A DNA stretch of 13,428 nt, taken from contig BTUV01000082.1 of the NCBI GenBank assembly GCA_045863035.1, forward strand, positions 1-13,428. Direction: 5' to 3'. The notes under the pieces are model-generated. The model searched no databases and was not told where the DNA came from. It was given only the letters and a program-made list of their open reading frames with translations. This stretch comes from H2-BAC3 sp045863035. GTDB lineage: Bacteria; Bacteroidota; Ignavibacteria; Ignavibacteriales; Ignavibacteriaceae. Position numbers and translations under genes: made by a program. Below, piece after piece: positions 6,853 through 13,428 of the stretch (positions are counted from its first letter, which is position 1; every line of letters starts with the position of its first letter).

Positions 6853-7224
6853 ATGAAAACTAAAAGCGTAGCCCAGACAAGAAAATACCGACTGGAAATG
6901 AATGACCGGATCTTAAACGCCGGGCAAAAGGAGATTAACCGTTTTTTTGCATTAGACAGCCGTGCATACGAAGAAGGCGCCATTCCCGTTAAGATGAAAG
7001 AACTGATGGGGCTGGTCGGCTCGATGGTGCTGCGGTGCAATGACTGCATTTTTTATCATATTGACCGCTCAATTCAGGAAGGGGCATCAAAAGAGGAACT
7101 GCAGGAAGCATTTAACATCGCCCTGATTGTCGGCGGCTCGATTGTGATTCCGCATCTGCGATATGCGTTCGAAGTGATGGATGAAATTTTTGCTGATATT
7201 GAACAGGAAAAAGGGAAAGAATGA
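6853..7224 (+). CDS. AhpD/carboxymuconolactone decarboxylase-like protein
   Basis: The 123-residue all-helical protein carries the AhpD-type redox motif Cys62-x2-Cys65-x3-His69 (RCNDCIFYH). The preceding KMKELMGLVGSMVLR and following AF.IALIVGG.I..P.. helices fit the CMD family. AhpD members act as thiol-disulfide peroxidase partners; other CMD proteins have varied or unknown roles. I prefer the ATG at 6853, although an in-frame GTG at 6802 would add 17 residues, because the promoter box at 6816-6823 lies between them and the family usually has no such extension. No good AGGAG precedes the ATG. The stop overlaps the next start as ATGA, so it is probably translationally coupled to the amidohydrolase. 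I infer a functional link with that enzyme but cannot name it. Confidence 0.85.
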   Translation: MKTKSVAQTRKYRLEMNDRILNAGQKEINRFFALDSRAYEEGAIPVKMKELMGLVGSMVLRCNDCIFYHIDRSIQEGASKEELQEAFNIALIVGGSIVIPHLRYAFEVMDEIFADIEQEKGKE

Positions 7225-8558
7225 CCGAAGTTCTTCATCCGGGGCTGATCGTAACCTGCAACAGCAGTTTTGAACTTCTGACCGGACACGCGGTTGTGGT
7301 TGAAGGGTCATATATAAAAGAAATCCTACCCTCAGATAAGGCAAAGACTATATATACAAACGCGCGTCATATATATAAGCCGGATATGGTGATGACGCCC
7401 GGATTCATTCAGACACATATCCATCTCTGCCAGACACTCTTCCGCGGACTTGCCGATGATCTTGAACTGCTTGACTGGCTGCAGCTCCGCATCTTCCCTT
7501 ACGAAAATGCCCATTCAAAAGAATCATTGCGCGCATCAGTTCAGCTTGGTATTGATGAACTGCTTCGCGGAGGTACCACTACACTGCTTGATATGGGAAC
7601 GCTGCGCCATACCGAAGTGATATTTGATGAGCTTGCAAATTCCGGTATCCGTGCCTTTGCGGGTAAGTGTATGATTGACGAGAATGACTTGTTCCCCGGC
7701 TTTAAGGGAAATACGGAAGATGAACTGCGGGAATCATACGATCTTGCAAAAGCATTTCATAATACATCCGGCGGACGGGTTAACTATGGCTTTGCGCCTC
7801 GCTTTGTACTCTCCTGCAGTGACCGGCTCCTGCGGGAAACGGCAGAGATGGTTAAGGATATACCCGGCGCGCTGATTCACACTCACTCATCCGAAAACAA
7901 AAAAGAAGTGGAAGAGGTGAGAAGAAAAACCGGGAAGGAAAATATAGATTACTTCAATTCCATTGGCATGCTTGACCGGAAAACGGTACTTGCACACTGC
8001 ATTCATATTCATGATGGCGAAGTGAAAACCATGGCAGAAAAGGGGACTACGGTCGCGCACTGCCCCTCATCCAATTTAAAGCTTGCATCAGGTATCGCAA
8101 AAATTCCCCATTTGATAGCAAGCGGCGTAAATGTAACTTTAGGGGCGGACGGTGCACCGTGCAATAACCGGCTTTCGGTTTTCCGTGAGATGAACCTTGC
8201 GGCGATGATTCAGAAACCAATTCACGGCCCCACCTCCATGAGCGCAAAAGAGGTGATGAAACTTGCCACCATTAACGGAGCCAGAGCGCTCGGCATTGAG
8301 CATCTGACCGGAAGCATTGAGCCGGGCAAAAAGGCGGATCTGGTACTTCTGAATCTCAATAAAAACGGCTTTGCGGCTAAGGATGATCCTGCATTGGTGT
8401 ATTCCAAAATCGTTTATTCCGCCGGGCAGGAGGATGTGGATACGGTTATGGTTGACGGACGGCTGATTGTTGAGGGGGGGATATCAAAGGTGTATGACGC
8501 GGCTGAGGTCTTCTCACAGGGTAAAATGGAACTGAATGCATTATTGGGAAGGTTATAA
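7221..8558 (+). CDS. Amidohydrolase, MTA/SAH or 5'-deoxyadenosine deaminase type
   Basis: The 445-residue enzyme belongs to the ATZ/TRZ branch of the amidohydrolase superfamily, cytosolic TIM-barrel metalloenzymes that deaminate or dechlorinate heterocycles. Visible metal and catalytic residues are His66 and His68 (Q-T-H-I-H), His222 with Glu225 (HTHSSEN), His259 (LAHC) and Asp310 (LGADGAPCNN). The C-terminus has the usual GSIEPGKKADLVLL return to the small beta domain. The pattern fits deaminases of methylthioadenosine, S-adenosylhomocysteine or 5'-deoxyadenosine; guanine deaminase or chlorohydrolase activity cannot be excluded. It overlaps the AhpD-like gene by 4 bases and is followed 48 bases later by rdgB, a nucleotide house-cleaning gene. 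Its exact substrate is not decided by sequence. Confidence 0.88.
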   Translation: MTEVLHPGLIVTCNSSFELLTGHAVVVEGSYIKEILPSDKAKTIYTNARHIYKPDMVMTPGFIQTHIHLCQTLFRGLADDLELLDWLQLRIFPYENAHSKESLRASVQLGIDELLRGGTTTLLDMGTLRHTEVIFDELANSGIRAFAGKCMIDENDLFPGFKGNTEDELRESYDLAKAFHNTSGGRVNYGFAPRFVLSCSDRLLRETAEMVKDIPGALIHTHSSENKKEVEEVRRKTGKENIDYFNSIGMLDRKTVLAHCIHIHDGEVKTMAEKGTTVAHCPSSNLKLASGIAKIPHLIASGVNVTLGADGAPCNNRLSVFREMNLAAMIQKPIHGPTSMSAKEVMKLATINGARALGIEHLTGSIEPGKKADLVLLNLNKNGFAAKDDPALVYSKIVYSAGQEDVDTVMVDGRLIVEGGISKVYDAAEVFSQGKMELNALLGRL

Positions 8559-8590
8559 TTCCATCAGCCGTAAAGCAGAATCAGAAAAGC

Positions 8591-8595
8591 AGGAG
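8591..8595 (+). promoter_or_regulatory. Ribosome binding site deciding the rdgB start
   Basis: AGGAG at 8591-8595 overlaps the in-frame GTG at 8595, so that GTG cannot be the start. The next GTG, at 8607, lies 11 bases after it and yields the family N-terminus M-K-I-V-V-A-T-N-N-K. Confidence 0.75.
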
Positions 8596-8606
8596 TGAAT
8601 CAGCAA

Positions 8607-9200
8607 GTGAAAATTGTAGTTGCCACAAATAACAAAAAGAAGCTGGAAGAAATCCGTGCCATTATGCAGGATGAGCGGATTGAACTGATTTCTCTGGACC
8701 GCTTTCCGGGTATTAAGGATATTCCCGAAACCGGTACTACCTTTCGCGAAAATGCGGTGATTAAGGCGAAGGCAGTATATAATAAAACCGGATTTCCTTC
8801 AATTGCGGATGACTCAGGCATCGCCCTTGATCAGCTTGAAGGGAGACCGGGTGTTTATTCAGCACGCTACGCCGGCAAGGATGCTGACGACCGGAAGAAT
8901 AACGCAAAACTTCAGGAAGAACTTTCTGCATTCCCTGAGCCCCACACCGGACGGTATATATGCGCGGCGGTTTTTTATGACGGGGTTAAACTGATAGCAG
9001 TGGAAGGAAAATTGGAGGGGAGGATTATCAAGCGGCCTCAGGGTGATAATGGATTTGGCTACGACCCATATTTTATGCCAATTGGATATACTATTACAAC
9101 AGCAGAAATGAACCCGGCTGAGAAAAACAGGATTAGCCACAGATATCATGCATTTACGAGTTTGAAGGAAAAAATCTTTAATGAAATTCTCAAAAAATAA
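8607..9200 (+). CDS. rdgB: XTP/dITP diphosphatase (RdgB/HAM1 family)
   Basis: This 197-residue enzyme hydrolyses dITP, ITP and XTP to the monophosphates, keeping deaminated purines out of nucleic acids in the cytosol. Family motifs appear in order: the N-terminal KIVVATNNKKKLEEI, IADDSGIALDQLEGRPGVYS (the DDSG aspartates bind metal), PQGDNGFGYDPYF and EKNRISHR near the C-terminus. Length is normal. I place the start at the GTG at 8607 from the ribosome site and the family N-terminus; the GTG at 8595 would add four residues. The gene follows the amidohydrolase by 48 bases and overlaps the lipoprotein gene by 20 bases in a different frame, so it is likely one of four cotranscribed genes. Confidence 0.97.
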   Translation: MKIVVATNNKKKLEEIRAIMQDERIELISLDRFPGIKDIPETGTTFRENAVIKAKAVYNKTGFPSIADDSGIALDQLEGRPGVYSARYAGKDADDRKNNAKLQEELSAFPEPHTGRYICAAVFYDGVKLIAVEGKLEGRIIKRPQGDNGFGYDPYFMPIGYTITTAEMNPAEKNRISHRYHAFTSLKEKIFNEILKK

Positions 9201-9963
9201 ATTACCGGTCCTTGCGTTGTTAAGTATCCTGATGGTAACAGGGTGCAAGGAAGAAACAGTTGCACCTCCTTTGGCTGAGGTGACTTATAATTATCCCTTA
9301 ACACAAGGGGAAAAATTTTATTACCGGATAGATACGGTTTCTGAATCAGGAGCTGCCGGACAGACAGGAACCCGCGTGATAACAAACGGAAGCAGCGTAG
9401 TCTATTATAATACCCCGTATGTGAATCGCAGAGACAGTGTAATCCTGGACGGATTGCTCACAGTTTCAGATTTGTATATGAGAAAAACAAATGCCGGAGT
9501 ATATATCTATGTTGATACATCTGCTCTTGCCGCAATGATACCCGACTCACTCAGGAGATTGATTGATATTGACAATGAAATCATTTTTATATCCTATCCT
9601 CTGGAGAGTCCCCGTTTTTGGCCGGCGTATAAAGTGCTGGTTGATCTGGTGGTGCAAAGTATCTCTTTTGTTGATTTTAACGGAAGTTATCTTTTTACTG
9701 AATCGCTCGCGCTTAATCTGAACGGACAGGATACCACGATCATAGCAAAAAAGATACAGTATGACCTGACATTAAGCGTTCCTGATAGTGAAGGTGAGAT
9801 AAGCAAAACAAGCTACCGCGCATTCGGCTGGTTCGCAAACGGGCTTGGCATGGTTCGGATGCAGGGAAGCAACACGATCTTATCACTCTTCTCCGGCGGT
9901 ACTATCACCGGTCTGAGCGCCGAAGGAGAATCAAGAGAGACCATGACAGGGTACGGGTTTTAG
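9181..9963 (+). CDS. Predicted lipoprotein of unknown function
   Basis: The 260-residue protein starts with a lipoprotein signal: basic residues, a hydrophobic stretch (9-19) and a lipobox ending at Cys22 (MVTGC). The mature part is mostly beta-strand-like with many Tyr, Thr and Ser, no membrane span and no catalytic motif I recognise. It is therefore expected to be anchored to the outer or inner membrane and exposed to the periplasm or outside. Lys at position +2 after the Cys differs from the inner-membrane retention Asp of enterobacteria. The start lies inside rdgB, with a 20-base overlap, so translation is probably coupled. Nothing links its function to the upstream genes. No clear terminator follows; 9964-10060 is A+T-rich and contains only the degenerate heptamers. 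Confidence 0.8.
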   Translation: MKFSKNKLPVLALLSILMVTGCKEETVAPPLAEVTYNYPLTQGEKFYYRIDTVSESGAAGQTGTRVITNGSSVVYYNTPYVNRRDSVILDGLLTVSDLYMRKTNAGVYIYVDTSALAAMIPDSLRRLIDIDNEIIFISYPLESPRFWPAYKVLVDLVVQSISFVDFNGSYLFTESLALNLNGQDTTIIAKKIQYDLTLSVPDSEGEISKTSYRAFGWFANGLGMVRMQGSNTILSLFSGGTITGLSAEGESRETMTGYGF

Positions 9964-10034
9964 AGTTATTTAACATTAAGAAATATCGCGCAAAGAGTTT
10001 TATACAAAGTATTGGCTCATTACGGCTGGATATT

Positions 10035-10062
10035 AATTCTATATTCTAAATTCTTAATTTTT
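10035..10062. repeat. Degenerate heptamer array at the menG 3' end
   Basis: Four 7-base units in register, AATTCTA, TATTCTA, AATTCTT and AATTTTT, end at 10062, inside the TAA stop codon of the minus-strand menG gene (10061-10063). The unit resembles AATTCAT, the 72-110 array in a shifted register, and the placement at a stop codon is the same. Being A+T-rich and short, it could be chance. Confidence 0.4.
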
Positions 10063-10762
10063 ATTTCACCCCAATCACCACCTGCACCAGGCCGAAGGTC
10101 AGATTATGGCGGGTTGCGGTTTTGAAGCCGGATTCTTTAAGCAGTTTTACCAGATCAACATTCTTATCAAACTCCTCAACAGACTCAGGCAGATAGGTGT
10201 ATGCTGATTTATCCTTTGATATCATCCTGCCAATCAGAGGCAGTATATATTTGAAGTAGGCATTATATAAAATACGAATGAGCGGATTGGTGGGCATGCG
10301 GAACTCCAGTATGGTAACTTTTCCTTCCGGTTTAATTACCCGTGCAAATTCTCTGAACGCCATCGGTATATCATAAAAATTCCTTACCCCGAATGCAACG
10401 GTGATGTTGGTGAAATAGAAATCAGTAAAGGGGAGGTGTTCTGCGGCAAGCTGAACGTTTTTGCCGATAATCCAGTCGCTTTTTTTGTTGAAGTGGCGGA
10501 GCATATTCCCGGAGAAATCAGCACCATATATATGCTTCACTCCCTGCTTGCGGGCTTCGATGGCAAAGTCACCGGTACCGCAGGCAACATCAAGCAGGAT
10601 GGCCCCTTTACCCATGGCGGTGAGTTTCAGGGCTTTTCTGCGCCAGTAAAAATCCACTCCGGCTGAAAGCAGATGATTAAGAAAATCATAGCTGCCTGCA
10701 ATAGAGTCGAATATGCGCTTTACTTCAGTTTTTTTGTCCGAATGAACGGGTATAGTCTGCAT
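10061..10762 (-). CDS. menG: Demethylmenaquinone methyltransferase (MenG/UbiE family)
   Basis: The 233-residue enzyme uses S-adenosylmethionine for the last C-methylation in menaquinone synthesis; ubiquinone is unlikely in this lineage. Signatures are YDFLNHLLSAGVDFYWRR (25-42), the SAM-binding DVACGTGDF (58-66), AFGVRNF (124-130), VIKPEGKVTILEF (142-154) and a C-terminal LTFGLVQVVIG. Length and ends are normal. The start is the ATG at 10760-10762; no alternative is close. The first 38 bases overlap the end of the upstream PAP2-family gene, an unusually long overlap, with no AGGAG visible, so translation may depend on ribosomes finishing PAP2. It is the last gene of the rsmA-PAP2-menG run and is convergent with the lipoprotein gene. 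Confidence 0.95.
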   Translation of the reverse strand: MQTIPVHSDKKTEVKRIFDSIAGSYDFLNHLLSAGVDFYWRRKALKLTAMGKGAILLDVACGTGDFAIEARKQGVKHIYGADFSGNMLRHFNKKSDWIIGKNVQLAAEHLPFTDFYFTNITVAFGVRNFYDIPMAFREFARVIKPEGKVTILEFRMPTNPLIRILYNAYFKYILPLIGRMISKDKSAYTYLPESVEEFDKNVDLVKLLKESGFKTATRHNLTFGLVQVVIGVK

Positions 10763-11684
10763 TGGTATATGAATTCCAGAATTTAAAAATATAATGACCG
10801 GTTATCAGTGAAAAGGCCATAAAGCCGAGTCCGGCTATCACATCAATAACATAGTGATACCTCAGATAAACCGTTGAAAAGATGAGCAGGGTTCCGCAAA
10901 TCAGCAGGAAATTTCTGCTTTTTGCGCGATAGACAACCGAGAGATACATGACGATAGCTGTCATCATGGTGTGTCCTGAGGGAAAAACATCCCGCTGAAC
11001 CACTTGAGCGGGATTAAGAGTCCCGGCCGGAACTGACTCCCCGGTGTTAATCATCTCCCGTAAGAAATTTGTAAGAAAGAGTCCCGGCAGTTCGCTGTTG
11101 GTCTGCTCAAACACATGCAGCGTAAATCGCGGACCAATTGCCGGAACAAGAATATATCCGATGTATGAGATAAAGAAACCATACACTGTTGCAAAGATGA
11201 CGTACTGCCCTTCGGTATATCTTTCCCGCCTGATAAGTTCAACGGCAAGAATCATCGGCAGAAAATAAAACGTAGCATATACAATTTGTAAGAACTCGGT
11301 CAGTATTGGTGTCGCAATTGCAAAGAGTGCGTGAGTCGGGTCAGTGCCGAATATCCACCGGTCAATCTGAATCAGGATATCATCATAATCAATGCCTCGT
11401 ATCGGCTTGATCATCAGATATAATTCTTTAAAAGTAAGTAATATCATTGGAGCAGGATACCAGTACCGGATATGTCTGATTGCCAATGAGTTATTTGCTG
11501 AATGTATATGCGCAAGCCATATAACAGCAGCAATCACGGCAAAGTTTACACCGCTGAGGATGAGCCATTCATCCACTCTGCTGTGATACATGAGATTCAG
11601 CGCTGAAAGAAAAAGATAAAACCAGACGACTGATATATCTGTCGGGGTAAGCGGCCTGAATAATCCTTTAATCTTTTCGCTCAT
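10725..11684 (-). CDS. PAP2-superfamily membrane phosphatase or phosphotransferase
   Basis: The 319-residue protein has about seven or eight hydrophobic helices and the PAP2 active-site parts: PAIGPRF (181-187), PSGH (235-238, catalytic His238) and YLRYHYVIDVIAG (273-285, with Arg275, His277 and Asp281). The GPRF form is the one I associate with the inositolphosphorylceramide synthase/Aur1-like branch (PAP2_3), where the usual first KX6RP motif is altered. The active site would face the periplasm. Likely substrates are phospholipid or prenyl phosphates, or head-group transfer to a lipid; sequence does not decide. The gene starts 5 bases after the rsmA stop and overlaps menG by 38 bases, a tight operon. 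A role in recycling polyprenyl phosphates next to a menaquinone gene is only a guess. Confidence 0.85.
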   Translation of the reverse strand: MSEKIKGLFRPLTPTDISVVWFYLFLSALNLMYHSRVDEWLILSGVNFAVIAAVIWLAHIHSANNSLAIRHIRYWYPAPMILLTFKELYLMIKPIRGIDYDDILIQIDRWIFGTDPTHALFAIATPILTEFLQIVYATFYFLPMILAVELIRRERYTEGQYVIFATVYGFFISYIGYILVPAIGPRFTLHVFEQTNSELPGLFLTNFLREMINTGESVPAGTLNPAQVVQRDVFPSGHTMMTAIVMYLSVVYRAKSRNFLLICGTLLIFSTVYLRYHYVIDVIAGLGFMAFSLITGHYIFKFWNSYTNADYTRSFGQKN

Positions 11685-11689
11685 GTTTG

Positions 11690-12484
11690 CTATGATTTTT
11701 TCACTTTAAAATAATGATACAGGTTTAAGAAATCTGCTATGGTTAACTGCTCCGGTCTGTCAGACATTTTAACCGGCGCGTCAGAAAAATCTTCGAGCTC
11801 AAATTCTGTTCCTTTAAATGAATTATGAAGCTGTTTCCTTCTTTTTGAAAAAGCTGCTTTTATCATCCTCCGGTAAAAATCAAATTCGATAGTACTGTTT
11901 CTTCCGTCAAATGTTAATTGAATAATAGCAGATGTAACATCCGGCTTAGGATAAAAGCAATCACGCGAAACCTCAAAGCAAAACTCAGCCAGGCAAAAGG
12001 TCTGGGTTATGATTCCGAATATGCCGGAGTTCCGTGTGCCCGGCTTTGCGGTGATTCTTTGTGCCACCTCAAGCTGCACCATCAGAGTCGCCTGACGGAT
12101 GATTTCTTTTTCTTCAAGCAATTTAAAAACTATGGGAGAAGTGATGTTGTAAGGAATATTCCCTGCAACCGTCAGCTTCTGGTTTCCAAACCGGTTGGTG
12201 AGCTCCCGCAGGTTAATTTTTACGATATCACCTTCGATAAGATGAAGCTCCGGGTAGGCACTTTTCAGCTCTTCAATCACTCTGCGGTCAAGTTCAACAG
12301 CAATGTACTTATTAACCGAACCATAGAGCGCGGAAGTAAGCGCTCCGGTGCCTGGACCAATTTCAAGCAAAAGATCATCCCGCTCAGGTCGAATGGTTTC
12401 AGCAATGCGCCGAAGCACCTCGGTATCGCGGAGGTAATTTTGCCCCAGTTTTTTTAGTGGGACAACTTTTATATTTTTAGCTAT
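11690..12484 (-). CDS. rsmA: 16S rRNA adenine dimethyltransferase RsmA (KsgA), non-standard start
   Basis: This enzyme dimethylates two adjacent adenines near the 3' end of 16S rRNA using S-adenosylmethionine during 30S maturation. Counted from the start proposed here (264 residues), it shows LKKLGQNYLRDTEVL (10-24), EIGPGTG (41-47), the catalytic NIPYN (109-113) and FSKRRKQL in the C-terminal domain. The first block is family-conserved but lies upstream of the first usable standard codon, a GTG at 12416-12418. Reading back in frame I find no ATG, GTG or TTG, only ATA (12484 and 12487) and ATT (12490) next to AGGAG at 12492-12496. The ATA at 12484 has the best spacing (7) and gives a normal length. 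A true rare start, a recent mutation or a base-call error are all possible. The PAP2 gene follows 5 bases after its stop. Confidence 0.9.
   Translation of the reverse strand: MAKNIKVVPLKKLGQNYLRDTEVLRRIAETIRPERDDLLLEIGPGTGALTSALYGSVNKYIAVELDRRVIEELKSAYPELHLIEGDIVKINLRELTNRFGNQKLTVAGNIPYNITSPIVFKLLEEKEIIRQATLMVQLEVAQRITAKPGTRNSGIFGIITQTFCLAEFCFEVSRDCFYPKPDVTSAIIQLTFDGRNSTIEFDFYRRMIKAAFSKRRKQLHNSFKGTEFELEDFSDAPVKMSDRPEQLTIADFLNLYHYFKVKKS
12435..12442 (+). promoter_or_regulatory. Candidate -7 promoter box for the ROK gene, inside rsmA
   Basis: TAATTTTG matches TAnnTTTG and shares ten bases (TAATTTTGCC) with the box before the AhpD-like gene. It lies about 80 bases before the ROK start, within the rsmA N-terminal codons. 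There is no TTTG at -33 spacing. Only 38 bases separate the two divergent genes, so a promoter inside the opposite gene is expected. Confidence 0.3.
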
Positions 12485-12491
12485 TATAATT

Positions 12492-12496
12492 CTCCT
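12492..12496 (-). promoter_or_regulatory. Ribosome binding site of rsmA pointing to a non-standard start
   Basis: The minus strand reads AGGAG, followed by AATTATAATAGCT. The only in-frame codons at suitable distance are ATA (spacing 4 or 7). The GTG at 12418 is more than 70 bases away and would have no ribosome site. Confidence 0.7.
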
Positions 12497-12522
12497 TTTA
12501 CAAACCCGATACCGGAGGTACC

Positions 12523-13428
12523 TTGAGCGAATATATTGTTACAATTGATATGGGAGGCACCAAAATTCTGGGTGCTTTAGTTAATTCTAAAGACGGAATT
12601 ATTGCAACCACAAAAAAGAGCACCAAAGTAACCAAAGGGAAGCCGAACCACCCACAGGCACTGTTTGAAACTTTCCAGAAACTACTGACCGAGAACAATG
12701 TTAAAGAAACGCAGATTAAGGCAATATGCCTCGGCGTACCGGGTTTTGTTGACCCTCAGACCGGTGTTATCGGTATAGCGCCAAATCTCGGACTGAAAAA
12801 TTACCATATCAAAAAAGAACTACAAAAATACACAAAACTTCCTGTAATCATTGAAAATGACGTAAATCTGGCTGCGTTAGGGGTGCTACATTTTGACAAA
12901 GCAAAGGGGAAGAAGAACGTGCTGGTGGTCTATGTGGGTACCGGCATAGGCGGCGGGCTGATAATTAACGGCTCAGTTTACCGTGGTGCAAATAATTACG
13001 CCGGAGAAATTGGACACATCACCTACGATGCTGCCGGACCGGTCTGTGGATGCGGGAGAAAAGGTTGTTTTGAGGCATTTGCCAGCCGTAACTCCATGGT
13101 GAGGGATATTGTGAATGATATCAAAAAGAACAAAAAACGAAGTCTTCTGAGCAAACAGGTGAAAGCCGGAATTCAGATTAAAAGCAAAATACTTTCTCAG
13201 GCGCTTGATGCCGGTGATAAAGTGGCGGTTAAGCATGTTTCAAACGCGTGTAACATCATTGGTAAAGTTCTGGCTGACTTGAATAATCTTCTTAATCTGG
13301 AAATGATTGTGCTCGGCGGCGGTGCCATTGAAGCCGGTCATAAATTTATGATGCCTGCCATTAGGCAGTCATTCAAAGATCATTCTCTACCTTTTATGGC
13401 GAATAAAGTGAAAGTAGTTAACTCAGCA
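12523..13428 (+). CDS. ROK-family sugar kinase (glucokinase-like), 3' end beyond the window
   Basis: The reading frame is open from a TTG at 12523 to the right edge, giving 302 residues; ROK proteins are usually slightly longer, so probably only a short end is missing. Visible are the phosphate-binding DMGGTK (9-14), the catalytic Asp113 in IENDVN, VGTGIGGG (138-145), the GEIGH loop (161-165) and the zinc site CGCGRKGC (Cys175, Cys177, Cys182 with His165). This set is typical of ATP-dependent glucokinase or a hexosamine/mannose kinase; no DNA-binding helix-turn-helix precedes it, so it is a kinase and not a repressor. The TTG start follows GGAGG at 12514-12518, only four bases away. The first ATG (codon 10) would remove the ATP-binding strand. 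It is divergent from rsmA. Confidence 0.93.
   Translation, partial: MSEYIVTIDMGGTKILGALVNSKDGIIATTKKSTKVTKGKPNHPQALFETFQKLLTENNVKETQIKAICLGVPGFVDPQTGVIGIAPNLGLKNYHIKKELQKYTKLPVIIENDVNLAALGVLHFDKAKGKKNVLVVYVGTGIGGGLIINGSVYRGANNYAGEIGHITYDAAGPVCGCGRKGCFEAFASRNSMVRDIVNDIKKNKKRSLLSKQVKAGIQIKSKILSQALDAGDKVAVKHVSNACNIIGKVLADLNNLLNLEMIVLGGGAIEAGHKFMMPAIRQSFKDHSLPFMANKVKVVNSA

Noticed and set aside
8859..9248. A 129-codon open frame on the minus strand
   Set aside because: It overlaps rdgB and the lipoprotein gene in antisense and has no supporting motif or start signal.
11918..12457. A 179-codon open frame on the plus strand
   Set aside because: It lies entirely opposite rsmA, which has clear family motifs; its translation shows no recognisable domain and no ribosome site.

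Overview
The window looks like a bacterial chromosome from the Bacteroidota/Chlorobiota (FCB) group. Ignavibacteria or a relative is my best guess, but I searched no database. The reasons are a menaquinone-type MenG, lipoprotein and TonB receptor genes of a Gram-negative cell, and several -7 boxes of the Bacteroidota form TAnnTTTG. Unlike typical Bacteroidota, many genes also carry a strong AGGAG ribosome binding site. Coding density is high and I see no tRNA, rRNA, CRISPR array or insertion sequence.

Left part (1-2480). The start of a gene leaving the left edge is followed by a heptamer tandem repeat. Next come a papain-fold C39-like peptidase (minus) and, divergent from it, an ATP-grasp ligase related to D-Ala-D-Ala ligase. 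The ligase overlaps by 4 bases a small TFIIB-type zinc-ribbon protein with a charged, tyrosine-rich tail. A ligase, a peptidase and a zinc ribbon side by side suggest an uncharacterised peptide-bond making/breaking pathway.

Island (about 2430-3790). One clearly A+T-richer gene encodes a membrane protein with a long coiled coil and a C-terminal J domain. It is flanked by terminator-like hairpins and looks recently acquired.

Cobalamin locus (3800-6675, minus). A clear cobalamin riboswitch leads a BtuB-like outer-membrane receptor, then a long intergenic hairpin, then a small multi-membrane-span protein that resembles an ECF S component. The last is a plausible inner-membrane partner for vitamin B12 uptake.

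Plus-strand operon (6853-9963). An AhpD/carboxymuconolactone-decarboxylase-like protein, an amidohydrolase of the MTA/SAH/5'-deoxyadenosine deaminase type, the house-cleaning pyrophosphatase RdgB, and a lipoprotein. Genes overlap or are closely spaced, which fits nucleoside salvage and clean-up plus an unrelated envelope protein.

Right part (10061-13428). A minus-strand operon rsmA - PAP2-family membrane phosphatase/phosphotransferase - menG. Divergent from it, 38 bases away, is a ROK-family sugar kinase cut by the window's right edge. rsmA has no ATG, GTG or TTG in the right place: its conserved N-terminus begins just after an AGGAG site followed only by ATA/ATT codons.

Several starts were re-chosen from ribosome binding sites and family N-termini: the small transporter at 4330, the AhpD-like gene at 6853, rdgB at 8607, rsmA near 12484 and the ROK gene at 12523.
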